Program-made: the position numbers and the translations under genes | Part shown: piece by piece, positions 44,308-54,234 of the stretch | How the letters are laid out: every line of letters begins with the position of its first letter | Numbering within the stretch: the stretch's first letter is position 1 | Notes under the pieces: generated by a model | The model's input: the letters and a program-made list of their open reading frames with translations, nothing else | Database searches by the model: none | What the model was told of the DNA's origin: nothing | Source of the DNA: Ralstonia pickettii | GTDB lineage: Bacteria; Pseudomonadota; Gammaproteobacteria; Burkholderiales; Burkholderiaceae | Length of the DNA: 64,000 bases | Direction: 5' to 3' | Assembly (NCBI RefSeq): GCF_016466415.2 | Contig: NZ_CP066771.1 | Location: 1,612,001-1,676,000 of the forward strand

Positions 44308-46998
44308 TTATACGGTCATCGGGTTGGGCTTGTTCGGATCGAGGTTGTACTTCTTCAGTGCCTCGGCCACCTTTTCGCGCGGCAGCACGCCTTCGTCGGC
44401 GAGCGCCTTGAGCGACGCGACCGTCACCCAGTAGCGATCCACCTCGAAGAAGTGGCGCAGCTTCTCGCGGGTATCCGAACGGCCGAAGCCGTCGGTGCCC
44501 AGCACCACGTAGCGACGCGGCACGAAAGCGCGGATCTGCTCGGCGAAGGTGCGGACGTAGTCGGTCGATGCGATAACCGGGCCGCGTGCGTTCTTGAGCA
44601 GCTTCTCGACGTGCGACTCGCGTTGCGGCTCGGTCGGGTTGAGCAGGTTCCAGCGTGCGATGGCGTTGCCTTCGCGGGCCAGCTCGGTAAAGCTCGGGCA
44701 ACCCCACAGGTCGGACTCAACGCCCCAGTCCTTCTTCAGCAGATCGGCAGCGGCAATCACTTCACGGAAGATCGTGCCCGAACCCAGCAGTTGCACGCGC
44801 GGTGCATTGCTGTTTTCGACGCCCTTCTTGAACTGGTACATCCCCTTGATGATGTCGGCCTCGACACCCGCCGGCATTTCGGGGTGCTCGTAGTTCTCGT
44901 TCATCACCGTCAGGTAGTAATAAACGTCTTCCTGCTCGACATACATGCGGCGCAGGCCGTCTTGCACCACCACCGCCAGTTCGTACTGGAAGGTCGGGTC
45001 ATACGAGATGCAGTTCGGGATGGCAGCGTGGTACACGTGCGAGTGGCCGTCTTCGTGCTGCAGGCCTTCGCCGTTCAGCGTGGTGCGGCCAGCGGTGCCG
45101 CCCAGCAGGAAGCCGCGCGAGCGCATGTCGCCCGCGGCCCAGCACAGATCGCCGATACGCTGGATGCCGAACATCGAGTAGTAGATGTAGAACGGAATCA
45201 TCGCCACGCCATGCGTGGAATACGACGTTGCGGCCGCGATCCAGTCGCACATGGCGCCAGCTTCGTTGATGCCTTCCTGCAGCACCTGACCCGTCTGCGA
45301 TTCCTTGTAGAACATCAGCTGGTCGTGATCCTGCGGCACGTACTTCTGGCCTTCCTGGTTCCAGATACCAACCTGGCGGAACAGGCCTTCCATGCCGAAC
45401 GTGCGCGACTCATCCGGCACGATGGGCACGACGTGCTTACCGATGTTCTTGTCTTTCAGCAGGATGTTCAGAATGCGCACGAAGGCCATCGTCGTGGACA
45501 CTTCGCGGCCTTCACCGGTGGCCTTGAGCAACGCGTCAAACGCAGACAGCGCCGGAATTTGCAGCGCGTCGGCCTTCTGGCGACGGGCCGGCAGGTAGCC
45601 GCCGAGGTCCATGCGCGCCTTGCGCATGTATTCCAGTTCCTTCGAGCCTTCTTCGAACTTGACGTACGGAACATGCTCGAGCTGATCGTCGGCAACCGGA
45701 ATGTTGAAGCGATCACGCAGCTTGCGGATGGCATCCACCGGCATCTTCTTCTGCTGGTGGGCGATGTTCATCGCTTCGCCGGCTTCGCCCATGCCATAGC
45801 CCTTGATGGTCTTGGCGAGAATGACGGTCGGCTGGCCCTTGTGGTTGGTCGCCGACTGGAACGCCGCGTAGATCTTGTGCGGATCATGGCCGCCGCGGTT
45901 CAGTGCCCAGATGTCGTCGTCGGACCAATCGGCCACCATAGCCTTGAGTTCCGGGGTGTTGAAGAAGTGCTCGCGCACATAGGCGCCGCTCTTCGACTTG
46001 AAGGTCTGGTACTCGCCGTCGACGCATTCCATCATGCGGCTCATCAGCAGCCCCTTGGTATCGCGGGCGAGCAGCTGATCCCAACGGCTGCCCCAGATGA
46101 CCTTGATGACGTTCCAGCCGGCGCCGCGGAATTCCGATTCCAGCTCCTGGATGATCTTGCCGTTGCCGCGCACCGGACCGTCCAGGCGCTGCAGGTTGCA
46201 GTTGATCACGAAGACTAGGTTATCCAGCTTTTCACGGCCGGCCATGCCGATCGCGCCCAGCGATTCCGGCTCGTCGGTTTCGCCGTCGCCCAGGAACGCC
46301 CAGACCTTGCGGTTTTCCCAGTTCTGGATCAGGCCGCGGCTGGCCAGATACTTGGTGAAGCGCGCCTGGTAGATCGCCATGATCGGGCCCAGGCCCATCG
46401 ACACGGTCGGGAACTGCCAGAAATCCGGCATCAGCCACGGGTGCGGGTACGACGAGATGCCCTTGCCGTCCACTTCCTGACGGAAGTTGTCGAGTTGCTC
46501 CTCGGTCAGGCGGCCCAGCAGGAATGCGCGCGAATACACGCCCGGCGCCGAGTGGCCCTGCACGAAGACCATGTCGCCGCCGTGCTTGTCCGACGGGGCG
46601 TGCCAGAAGTGGTTGTAGCCGACGTCATACAGCGTGGCCGCCGAAGCGAACGACGAGATATGGCCGCCTACGTTGGTGTCCTTGTTCGCGCGCAGCACCA
46701 TCGCCATGGCGTTCCAGCGCGTATACGAACGGATGCGGTGCTCGATTTCCTGGTTGCCAGGAATGCGGTCCTGGTTCTCGACCGGGATCGTGTTGATGTA
46801 CGGGGTTTCTGCGTGCAGCGGAGACGTCACGCCGTTGATGCGTGCGTACTCGATCTGCTTATCAAGGAGGAATGCCGCGCGCTGCGGGCCTTCCGCGCCG
46901 ATGACGCCTTGCAGCGCCTCCAGCCATTCCTTGGTTTCCTGGGGATCAACGTCGCTGGCGCTCGTGGCACCCAGGACTTGTTCTGGTACGGCCGACAT
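44308..46998 (-). CDS. aceE: Pyruvate dehydrogenase E1 component AceE
   Basis: An 896-residue homodimeric E1. The thiamine diphosphate motif is GDGETDEPESLGAIG through NCNLQRLDGPVRGN. Other family text includes GGHISSFASAATLYDVG and ILAKTIKGYGMGEAGEAMN. It decarboxylates pyruvate and acetylates the lipoyl group of AceF. ATG 46998 (MSAVPEQVLGA) follows AAGGAG; the frame runs 25 codons further without a family match. It is the first gene of aceE-aceF-BPH-lpdA and diverges from a sensor kinase. Confidence 0.96.
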   Translation of the reverse strand: MSAVPEQVLGATSASDVDPQETKEWLEALQGVIGAEGPQRAAFLLDKQIEYARINGVTSPLHAETPYINTIPVENQDRIPGNQEIEHRIRSYTRWNAMAMVLRANKDTNVGGHISSFASAATLYDVGYNHFWHAPSDKHGGDMVFVQGHSAPGVYSRAFLLGRLTEEQLDNFRQEVDGKGISSYPHPWLMPDFWQFPTVSMGLGPIMAIYQARFTKYLASRGLIQNWENRKVWAFLGDGETDEPESLGAIGMAGREKLDNLVFVINCNLQRLDGPVRGNGKIIQELESEFRGAGWNVIKVIWGSRWDQLLARDTKGLLMSRMMECVDGEYQTFKSKSGAYVREHFFNTPELKAMVADWSDDDIWALNRGGHDPHKIYAAFQSATNHKGQPTVILAKTIKGYGMGEAGEAMNIAHQQKKMPVDAIRKLRDRFNIPVADDQLEHVPYVKFEEGSKELEYMRKARMDLGGYLPARRQKADALQIPALSAFDALLKATGEGREVSTTMAFVRILNILLKDKNIGKHVVPIVPDESRTFGMEGLFRQVGIWNQEGQKYVPQDHDQLMFYKESQTGQVLQEGINEAGAMCDWIAAATSYSTHGVAMIPFYIYYSMFGIQRIGDLCWAAGDMRSRGFLLGGTAGRTTLNGEGLQHEDGHSHVYHAAIPNCISYDPTFQYELAVVVQDGLRRMYVEQEDVYYYLTVMNENYEHPEMPAGVEADIIKGMYQFKKGVENSNAPRVQLLGSGTIFREVIAAADLLKKDWGVESDLWGCPSFTELAREGNAIARWNLLNPTEPQRESHVEKLLKNARGPVIASTDYVRTFAEQIRAFVPRRYVVLGTDGFGRSDTREKLRHFFEVDRYWVTVASLKALADEGVLPREKVAEALKKYNLDPNKPNPMTV

Positions 46999-47311
46999 GG
47001 CGGTCTCCTTGGTAGCAGTAACGGTAGTTGCGTCTCTTGTGAGGCGCCCACTGGCACGCGCGTTCACACGCACGCAAGGGCCACCCCGACTTTTGCGCTG
47101 ATTCTATGGGCACCCGCAAACGCAGCACAAGCGGAATTTTCAAATTGCGATATGGTTTTTTATAATGTGGAATATTGCCGCGACGCAAAACAAATCACTT
47201 TTGACATTGCAGCGCAGCATTTTCCGAGCGAACAAGACACCTCACCAAGCGGTTTCCCCAAGCGACCCGCAGGTTGATTGCCGTTACACTTAGTTTTGCG
47301 CAGTTGCACAG
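46999..47311. promoter_or_regulatory. Divergent aceE / sensor kinase control region
   Basis: An AT-rich patch (47140-47175) holds overlapping -10 elements: TATAAT at 47161-47166 for the plus-strand kinase and TATAAA at 47159-47164 for aceE on the minus strand, the latter with TTGCGT 18 bp upstream. The two promoters share bases, so they should compete. No PdhR-type operator was recognised. The rest of the region shows no gene. Confidence 0.55.
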
Positions 47312-49888
47312 ATGTCCACTCCCTTACCTCCGCAGAATTCCGGCGTTCGTCCGCCCATCATGCTTGCCCCCTCCCACGCTTCGCAGGACCCGGCCGCCAA
47401 GTCCGAGCCGTCAACGCCTGCGGCGCCTGCGCCCATTTCCGTGAACGCGTCCGAACAGCCGTCGGACGAGGCCGTTCACCCGAACATGCCCCGCCGCCTG
47501 TGGCTGACCCGCCTGGGCCGGCTGTGGACGACCAACTGGTTCATGTTCATCCCGCTGGTGGCAATCGTCCTGTTTGCTGGCGCGATGATTTTCATCCTGT
47601 ATCAGTTGCACGCCACGGAGGTGCAGCAGCAGCGCGACGCTCTCTACCGCGATGCGGCCTGGGCCGAGCAGAAGGTTCGTCTGTCCCTGCAGAGCAACCA
47701 GGATCAGGTGGCCGCCCTGGCACGCGACATCGGTGCTGCGCAGCTTGACCCGAGCGCGTATCGCGATGCTGCCCGCCAGCTTCTGCGTGAGAACCCGGAA
47801 CTGGTCTTCATCAATTGGCTGGATGCGACGCGCCGCCCGCGCTGGGCGTTCCCGTCCACTTCCGAATTCACCGCGCGCGTGCGCGAGACGCGCGACCATC
47901 CGCTCGAACCCGAAATCCAATCCGCCTACGACGCTGCCCGCGAGACGCAGCGCGCCGTCTACTCCCGCCCCATCCAGAACGAGCGCGGCGAGAGCTTCAT
48001 GCTCATGGAAGTTCCGATCGTGCGCGACAACGAATTCCTGGGCACGGTGGGCGCCATGTATTCGGTCACGGGCATCCTCACGCAGCTGCTGCCGGGCGAG
48101 CTGACCGACCGGTATCGCTTCTCGCTGGTCGACAAGAACAACGTGGTCCGCGCGAGCACGTCGTTGCGGCCGGTGCCCAAGGCCGCCGCGTCGTACGAAG
48201 TGCTGCTGGACCCCCCGGGGCATTCGCTGTCGTTGCGGGCCGAGGCGTATCCGGCGCCGTCCAACCTGCCCAACAACATGCTGATGTGGCTGGTGGCCGG
48301 CCTCTCTTGCTTCGTGATCTGGAGCCTGTGGAGCGTGTGGCGGCACACCAGCCGCCGCTCCGAAGCGCAGCGCGCACTGCTGGCGGAAACGTCATTTCGC
48401 CGCGCTATGGAAAACTCCATGGTGATCGGCATGCGCTCGCTCGACCTCAACGGCCGCATCACCTACGTGAACCCCGCGTTCTGCCGCATGATCGGCTGGA
48501 CCGAAGCCGAGCTGGTGGGGCGCATGCCGCCGTTCCCGTATTGGCCGCCCAACGAGATCGGCGAGATGCAGAAGCACATCGAGCTGACCCTGCGCGGCAA
48601 GGCGCCCGCCAACGGTATGGAATTGCGCATGATGCGCCGCGACGGCACGAGCTTCTATGCGCGGATGTACGTTTCGCCGCTGATCGACGCGCGCGGCCGG
48701 CACACCGGCTGGATGAGTTCCATCACGGACATCACCGAACCCAAGCGCGCCCGCGAAGACCTCGCCGCTGCGCACGACCGCTTCACCACGGTGCTGGAGA
48801 GCCTGGATGCGGCCGTGTCGGTACTCTCGACCGACAAGGCCGAACTGCTGTTCGCCAACCGCTACTACCGCCAGCTCTTCGGCTGGGAAGCGTTCGGCCA
48901 TCTGCAGCTCTCCGGCAACGACGTCAACACCGAAGACGTTTCCAGCGATGCGCTCGACCTGGTGGATGCCTACGCCGGCCTGCCGGCCTCCGAACTGACG
49001 CCGCACGCCGCAGATGCACGTGAAATCTACGTGCCGTCGATGCAGAAATGGTTCGAGGTGCGCCGCCGCTACATCCAGTGGGTGGACGGACACCTTGCGC
49101 AGATGCAGATCGCCACCGACATCACGGTGCGCAAGGCCGCTGAAGAAATGACGCGCCAGCACGAAGAACGCCTGCAGTTCACCAGCCGCCTGACGACGAT
49201 GGGCGAGATGGCCTCGTCGCTGGCCCACGAGCTGAACCAACCGCTGGCGGCCATCAACAACTACTGCATGGGTGCGGTGGGCCGCCTGAAATCGGGGCGC
49301 AGCACGCCGGAAGAGCTGATCCCTGTGCTGGAAAAGACCTCCGCCCAGGCAGTACGTGCCGGCACCATCATCCAGCGCATCCGCGGTTTCGTGAAGCGCA
49401 GCCAGCCGCAGCGGCGCGAGTCAGACCTGCGCGATATCGTGGCGGACGCGGTGGGCCTGGCCGAACTGGAAGCCACCCGGCGCGGCATCACCATCCTCAC
49501 GCGCCTGCCGGGCGATCTGCCGCCCTTGTATGTCGATCCGGTGCTGATCGAGCAGGTGCTCGTCAACTTGCTCAAGAATGCCGCCGAAGCCATGGCCGCC
49601 CACCCGCGCCTGCGCGCTGCCAGCGTCCTGCGGCTGCACGCCAACCTGATCAACGATCCGGAAAATTCCGTGCTGATCGAGGTGATCGACCAGGGCCCGG
49701 GCGTGGACGACAGCACCAAGGAGCGGCTGTTCGAGCCGTTCTTCAGTACAAAATCCGACGGCATGGGTATGGGGCTGAACATCTGCCGCTCCATCATAGA
49801 ATCCCACCTCGGCAGGCTCTGGGTAGAAAACAACGCCGATGGCATCGGCTGTACGTTTAAAATCATCCTGCCGCTGAATCCGCTGTAA
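47312..49888 (+). CDS. PAS-domain sensor histidine kinase (FixL/DctS-like)
   Basis: 858 residues. A 70-residue Pro/Ala N-tail, a membrane segment (about 76-97), a periplasmic sensor region of about 225 residues, a second membrane segment (about 323-343), a PAS domain (GRITYVNPAFCRMIGWTEAELVG), a second PAS-like domain, then a HisKA domain with the phosphorylated His in SSLAHELNQPLAAINN and an HATPase (LVNLLKNAAEAM, FSTKSDGMGMGLNI). The H-box is FixL-type. It phosphorylates the FixJ-like protein encoded 40 bases downstream. The ligand is unknown; its position beside aceE hints at a carbon or redox signal. Confidence 0.9.
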   Translation: MSTPLPPQNSGVRPPIMLAPSHASQDPAAKSEPSTPAAPAPISVNASEQPSDEAVHPNMPRRLWLTRLGRLWTTNWFMFIPLVAIVLFAGAMIFILYQLHATEVQQQRDALYRDAAWAEQKVRLSLQSNQDQVAALARDIGAAQLDPSAYRDAARQLLRENPELVFINWLDATRRPRWAFPSTSEFTARVRETRDHPLEPEIQSAYDAARETQRAVYSRPIQNERGESFMLMEVPIVRDNEFLGTVGAMYSVTGILTQLLPGELTDRYRFSLVDKNNVVRASTSLRPVPKAAASYEVLLDPPGHSLSLRAEAYPAPSNLPNNMLMWLVAGLSCFVIWSLWSVWRHTSRRSEAQRALLAETSFRRAMENSMVIGMRSLDLNGRITYVNPAFCRMIGWTEAELVGRMPPFPYWPPNEIGEMQKHIELTLRGKAPANGMELRMMRRDGTSFYARMYVSPLIDARGRHTGWMSSITDITEPKRAREDLAAAHDRFTTVLESLDAAVSVLSTDKAELLFANRYYRQLFGWEAFGHLQLSGNDVNTEDVSSDALDLVDAYAGLPASELTPHAADAREIYVPSMQKWFEVRRRYIQWVDGHLAQMQIATDITVRKAAEEMTRQHEERLQFTSRLTTMGEMASSLAHELNQPLAAINNYCMGAVGRLKSGRSTPEELIPVLEKTSAQAVRAGTIIQRIRGFVKRSQPQRRESDLRDIVADAVGLAELEATRRGITILTRLPGDLPPLYVDPVLIEQVLVNLLKNAAEAMAAHPRLRAASVLRLHANLINDPENSVLIEVIDQGPGVDDSTKERLFEPFFSTKSDGMGMGLNICRSIIESHLGRLWVENNADGIGCTFKIILPLNPL

Positions 49889-49928
49889 ATCGTTTTTAAA
49901 ACATAGAACGTAGACCGAGGACTCCTCC

Positions 49929-50564
49929 ATGAGCACAACGCCCGCCGCAGTTGCGCCGCGCAACGAAACCGTGTTCGTCGTCGACGACGATGAAGCCATG
50001 CGTGACTCGTTGACGTGGCTGCTCGAAGGCAACGGCTACACCGTCCGCACCTACCGCAGCGCAGAAGAATTCCTGGTCGACGACAAGCGCGGCGAAGGTG
50101 TCGGCTGCCTGATCCTCGACGTGCGCATGCAAGGCATGAGCGGCCCCGAGCTGCAAGATCGCCTGTTGGCAGAGAACAACCGCATGCCGATCGTCTTCGT
50201 CACGGGCCACGGCGACGTGCCGTTGGCCGTGTCGACCATGAAGAAAGGCGCGGTCGACTTCATTGAAAAGCCGTTCGACGAATCCGAACTGCGCGAGCTG
50301 GTGGAACGCATGCTCAGCAAGGCGCGCAGCGAAGACTCGGTCGCCCGCGAGCAAAAGGCCGCCAAGGACCTGCTCAGCCGCCTGACCACACGCGAGCAGC
50401 AGGTGCTGGAGCGCATCGTCGCCGGGCGTCTGAACAAGCAGATTGCCGACGATCTGGGCATTTCCATCAAGACGGTGGAAGCACACCGTGCCAACATCAT
50501 GGAAAAGCTCAACGTGAATACGGTGGCAGACTTGTTGCGCCTCGCCCTGTCTCGCAACGCCTGA
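49929..50564 (+). CDS. FixJ/LuxR-type response regulator
   Basis: 211 residues: receiver domain with the acidic pair VVDDDE, phospho-acceptor Asp64 (LILDVRMQG), Thr in FVTGHGD and Lys in FIEKPFDE; then a LuxR-type HTH (REQQVLERIVAGRLNKQIA, KTVEAHRANIMEKL). It should bind DNA when phosphorylated by the upstream kinase. Ribosome site GAGGA. Its targets are unknown; aceE, the divergent gene, is an obvious candidate. Confidence 0.92.
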   Translation: MSTTPAAVAPRNETVFVVDDDEAMRDSLTWLLEGNGYTVRTYRSAEEFLVDDKRGEGVGCLILDVRMQGMSGPELQDRLLAENNRMPIVFVTGHGDVPLAVSTMKKGAVDFIEKPFDESELRELVERMLSKARSEDSVAREQKAAKDLLSRLTTREQQVLERIVAGRLNKQIADDLGISIKTVEAHRANIMEKLNVNTVADLLRLALSRNA

Positions 50565-50659
50565 TTCGGCCGCAGGAACGGTCCAGCGCTCATTGGTGCG
50601 GCTGGAAGGAAGGCGGCGATTTATAATCGCGGTTTGCCCTCTCCCTCCTCCGCCCAGCC

Positions 50660-51529
50660 ATGACCGCCCAACTCATTGACGGCAACGCGCTTGCCAAACA
50701 ACTCCGCGCCGAGGCCGCACAACGCGCAGCGGCCCTGACCGCGCGCGGCCACCAGCCTGGCCTCGCCGTCATCCTCGTCGGCGAAGATCCGGCCAGCCAG
50801 GTGTATGTGCGCAACAAGATCAAGGCGTGCGAAGACAACGGCTTTCTGTCCAGCTTCGACCGCTACCCGGCTGACTTGTCCGAAGCCGACCTGCTCGGCC
50901 GCATCGACGCGCTGAACCGCGACCCGCGCATCCACGGCATCCTGGTCCAGCTGCCGCTGCCCAAGCACATCGACAGCCACAAGGTGCTCGAAGCCATCGC
51001 GCCCGAGAAAGACGTGGATGGTTTCCACGTGGCCAATGCCGGCGCGCTGATGACGGGCGCCCCGCTGTTCCGCCCGTGCACGCCGTACGGCTGCATGAAG
51101 ATGCTGGAATCGATCAACTACCCGGTGCGCGGCGCCAATGCGGTGGTGGTCGGCGCCTCGAACATCGTCGGCAAGCCGATGGCGATGCTGCTGCTGCAAG
51201 CCGGCGCCACCATCACGATCTGCAACAGCAAGACGCGCGATCTGGCCGCGCACACGCGTGAGGCCGACATCATCGTGGCCGCCGTGGGCCGCCGCAACAT
51301 CATCACCGCCGACATGGTCAAGCCGGGCGCCGTCGTCATCGATGTCGGCATGAACCGCGACGATGCCGGCAAGCTGTGCGGCGACGTCGACTTTGCCGGC
51401 GTCAAGGAAGTCGCCGGCTACATCACGCCTGTTCCGGGCGGTGTCGGTCCGATGACGATCACCATGCTGCTGATCAACACCCTGGAAGCCGCCGAGCGCG
51501 CTGCTGAAGGAGCCGCGCTGGCGGCGTAA
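50660..51529 (+). CDS. folD: Methylenetetrahydrofolate dehydrogenase/cyclohydrolase FolD
   Basis: A 289-residue bifunctional enzyme converting 5,10-methylene-THF to 10-formyl-THF with NADP. Catalytic Lys is in [13 protein letters not shown]; other marks are [21 protein letters not shown] and [17 protein letters not shown] for NADP. It ends at a strong terminator and is flanked by the regulator and prlC, all on the plus strand. Confidence 0.96.
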   Translation: MTAQLIDGNALAKQLRAEAAQRAAALTARGHQPGLAVILVGEDPASQVYVRNKIKACEDNGFLSSFDRYPADLSEADLLGRIDALNRDPRIHGILVQLPLPKHIDSHKVLEAIAPEKDVDGFHVANAGALMTGAPLFRPCTPYGCMKMLESINYPVRGANAVVVGASNIVGKPMAMLLLQAGATITICNSKTRDLAAHTREADIIVAAVGRRNIITADMVKPGAVVIDVGMNRDDAGKLCGDVDFAGVKEVAGYITPVPGGVGPMTITMLLINTLEAAERAAEGAALAA

Positions 51530-51560
51530 GCTTCACCTTGATCCAGTTGGAAACGGAAAA

Positions 51561-51594
51561 AGCGTCCCCACCTCTTGGATCGGACGCTTTTTTT
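51561..51594 (+). terminator. Terminator of folD
   Basis: AGCGTCC (51561-51567) and GGACGCT (51582-51588), followed by seven or more T. Confidence 0.85.
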
Positions 51595-51623
51595 GTCCCC
51601 CGATTTTCTCTACCGAGCCCGCC

Positions 51624-53738
51624 ATGACCGACATTTCGCCCAAGGTTGCCACTCCGGCCAACAATCCGCTGCTCGATTTTTCTGGTCTGCCGCGCTTTGC
51701 GGACATCCGCCCGGAACACATCACGCCGGCCGTCGACGTGCTGCTCGAGCGTGCCGCATCCGCGGTGGCGCAGGTCAAGGACCCGGCCACGCCCGTGAGC
51801 TGGAACACCGTCGTCACCGCACTCGAAGACGCCACCGAACCGCTGGGCCGCGCCTGGGGCATCGTCAGCCACCTGAGCGCCGTCGCCGACACGCCCGAGC
51901 TGCGCGAAGCGCATGCCGCCAATCTGCCCCGCGTGACCGAATTCTGGTCGGGCCTCGGTCAGGATCTGGAACTATTCGAAAAGTACAAGGCGATTGCCGA
52001 CAGCGCGGAATACGCCACGCTGTCGCCCGCGCGCAAGAAGCTGCTTGAGAACGAACTGCGCGGTTTCCGCCTGGGCGGTGCAGAACTGCCCGAAGACCAG
52101 AAGCCGCGCTTTGCCGCCATCCAAGAGCAGCAGGCGCAACTGACCAAGGCCTTCAGCGACCACGTCCTGGATGCGACCAACGCCTACGCACTCGTCATCG
52201 ACGACGAAGCGCGCCTCGCCGGCCTGCCCGACGACGCCAAGCAGGCTGCGCAGGAAGCTGCACGCCGCGACAACCCTGATGCGACGGGCTGGAAGTTCTC
52301 GCTGCACTTCCCGTCGTATTTCCCGGTGCTGCAATACGCGGATGACCGCGCGCTGCGCCGCACGCTGTACGAAGCCAACGTCACGCGTGCGTCCGAACTG
52401 GGCGCGCAGTACGGCGGCGGCAAGGCCGAGTGGGACAACACCGCCAACATGGCCGAGCAGCTCACGCTGCGCACCGAAGAAGCGCACATGCTGGGCTATC
52501 GCAATTTCGGCGAAGTGTCGCTGGTGCCGAAGATGGCCGACTCGCCCGAAGACGTGCTGCGCTTCCTGGAGGAGCTGGCTGACCGCGCCCGTCCGTTCGC
52601 CGAGAAGGACTGGGAAGAGTTGCAGGCGTTCGCCAAGACCACGCTCGGCATCGACAAACTCGAACCGTGGGACATGGCCTACGCGTCGGAAAAGCTGCGC
52701 GAAGCGCGCTACGCGTTTTCCGAGCAGGAGGTGAAGCAGTACTTCCCGGAACCTGCCGTGCTGGATGGCTTGTTCAACGTCGTGCAGACGCTGTTCTCGG
52801 TGAAGATCCTGCCGGAGGCGGCCGAGGTATGGCACCCGGACGTCCGCTTCTTCCGCGTCGAATCTGCCCAGGGCGAATTGCTCGCACAGTTCTACATCGA
52901 CCTGTATGCGCGCGAAGGGAAGCGTGGCGGCGCATGGATGGACGATGCACGCGGCCGCAAGTTGCTCGGCGATGCGGGTGTGCAAACCCCCGTGGCTTAC
53001 CTCACCTGCAACTTCTCCGGCCCGGTCGGCAACAAGCCCGCGCTGTTCACCCACGACGAGGTCATCACGCTCTTCCACGAGTTCGGCCACGGCCTGCACC
53101 ACATGCTCACGCAGGTGGATGAGCTGGGCGTATCGGGCATCAACGGCGTTGAATGGGATGCGGTGGAGCTGCCGTCGCAGTTCATGGAGAACTTCTGCTG
53201 GGAATGGGAAGTGCTGTCGCGCATGACCCGCCATGTGAATTCCGGCGAACCGCTGCCGCGCAAGCTGTACGACAGCATGCTGGCCGCGAAGAACTTCCAG
53301 AACGGTATGGCGACGCTGCGCCAGATCGTGTTCTCGACGTTCGACATGCACCTGCACACGGACTTCGACCCGAAGGGCGCGATGTCGGTGCTGGAGCTGT
53401 CGCGCCAGATCAATAATCGCTTCCACGTGGTACCGCAGGCCGAGTTGTCGCGCTGGCCGAACACGTTCAGCCACATCTTTGCAGGCGGCTATGCGGCGGG
53501 CTACTACAGCTACAAGTGGGCCGAGGTACTGTCCGCCGATGCCTATGCGGCGTTTGAAGAGGCCAGTAAGCTGGGCGGCTCGGTGCTCGACGCGGAAACC
53601 GGCGCACGCTATCGCCGAGAGGTGCTGGCCGTTGGTGGCAGCCGCCCGGCCATCGAATCGTTCACGGCGTTCCGCGGCCGTGCGCCCAGCATCGACGCAC
53701 TGCTGCGCCATGGCGGCATGATGGCGGAAGCGGCGTAA
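51624..53738 (+). CDS. prlC: Oligopeptidase A (M3 family)
   Basis: A 704-residue zinc metallopeptidase that degrades signal-peptide and other short peptides in the cytoplasm. The zinc motif HEFGHGLHHML is near residue 486, with the third ligand Glu in GINGVEWDAVELPSQF. Other text: GGAWMDDARGRK and FAGGYAAGYYSYKWAEVL. The protein is full length and ends at a strong terminator, after which an accessory-looking block begins. Confidence 0.95.
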   Translation: MTDISPKVATPANNPLLDFSGLPRFADIRPEHITPAVDVLLERAASAVAQVKDPATPVSWNTVVTALEDATEPLGRAWGIVSHLSAVADTPELREAHAANLPRVTEFWSGLGQDLELFEKYKAIADSAEYATLSPARKKLLENELRGFRLGGAELPEDQKPRFAAIQEQQAQLTKAFSDHVLDATNAYALVIDDEARLAGLPDDAKQAAQEAARRDNPDATGWKFSLHFPSYFPVLQYADDRALRRTLYEANVTRASELGAQYGGGKAEWDNTANMAEQLTLRTEEAHMLGYRNFGEVSLVPKMADSPEDVLRFLEELADRARPFAEKDWEELQAFAKTTLGIDKLEPWDMAYASEKLREARYAFSEQEVKQYFPEPAVLDGLFNVVQTLFSVKILPEAAEVWHPDVRFFRVESAQGELLAQFYIDLYAREGKRGGAWMDDARGRKLLGDAGVQTPVAYLTCNFSGPVGNKPALFTHDEVITLFHEFGHGLHHMLTQVDELGVSGINGVEWDAVELPSQFMENFCWEWEVLSRMTRHVNSGEPLPRKLYDSMLAAKNFQNGMATLRQIVFSTFDMHLHTDFDPKGAMSVLELSRQINNRFHVVPQAELSRWPNTFSHIFAGGYAAGYYSYKWAEVLSADAYAAFEEASKLGGSVLDAETGARYRREVLAVGGSRPAIESFTAFRGRAPSIDALLRHGGMMAEAA

Positions 53739-53761
53739 CGGCCTGCTGGGCCAGCCGTGAC

Positions 53762-53797
53762 AACGCCGCTTCGCGCCTCGTGCCGAAGCGGCGTTTT
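53762..53797 (+). terminator. Terminator of prlC
   Basis: AACGCCGCTTCG (53762-53773) pairs with CGAAGCGGCGTT (53784-53795), loop of 10, then TTC. A 12-bp perfect stem. Confidence 0.85.
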
Positions 53798-54234
53798 CAT
53801 TTGGGCCCGCAGCGCTTGATGGCGCAATACCGCAGCACGGGACGGCATCCTCATGTCGCTCGACGACTTCACGCGGATGGTGGTCAAGTCCTTCGCCAAG
53901 CCACAAGATGTGCGTCGCCAAACCGTTACAACGCCTGCCGCGACAACCTGCGCGGCTTCTGACCAGTACGGTCACACACACGTCTTTGTCCTGGTGGACG
54001 CGTCTACGAGACTGTGACCCATCGAGACGGCAAAACGTCGCGCTCGAATTCCGCTCTGGCCCGCCGCAGACGCTGCTCGTCGACTGCGTGGGATAACACT
54101 GGCGCACGACCTAGCCCGACAAAAAGGATCTGCTGTCGTTCGCCATCATCACCGATGATCCGCCGCCGGCTGGAACGCTTCTTTTAGAAGTTGTTGACCC
54201 GCCCGCCGAGCACAGTCGAGGTTCCCGTCACATT
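53798..54234. other. Stretch without a convincing gene (possible remnant ORF)
   Basis: No full-length gene or repeat is supported. A 54-codon frame from ATG 53853 (MSLDDFTRMVVKSFAKPQ...) to a stop near 54017 has coherent codon use at its start but no ribosome site and no known family; it may be the front of a decayed gene. By eye the base composition drops here relative to prlC. Confidence 0.35.

Noticed and set aside
41816-44434. An 872-codon open frame on the plus strand opposite aceF, BPH and lpdA
   Set aside because: It is a shadow of Ala/Pro-rich, high-GC genes; it is rich in His, Arg and Asp and has no domain or ribosome site.
44239-46218. A 659-codon plus-strand frame opposite aceE
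   Set aside because: Antisense shadow of aceE; third-position GC and protein similarity both favour aceE.
49908-49936. GAGGACTCCTC hairpin over the response-regulator ribosome site
   Set aside because: At most four base pairs with a three-base loop, too weak to call.
51972-54107. A 711-codon minus-strand frame opposite prlC
   Set aside because: The plus strand encodes a full oligopeptidase A with its zinc motif; the antisense frame has no family features.
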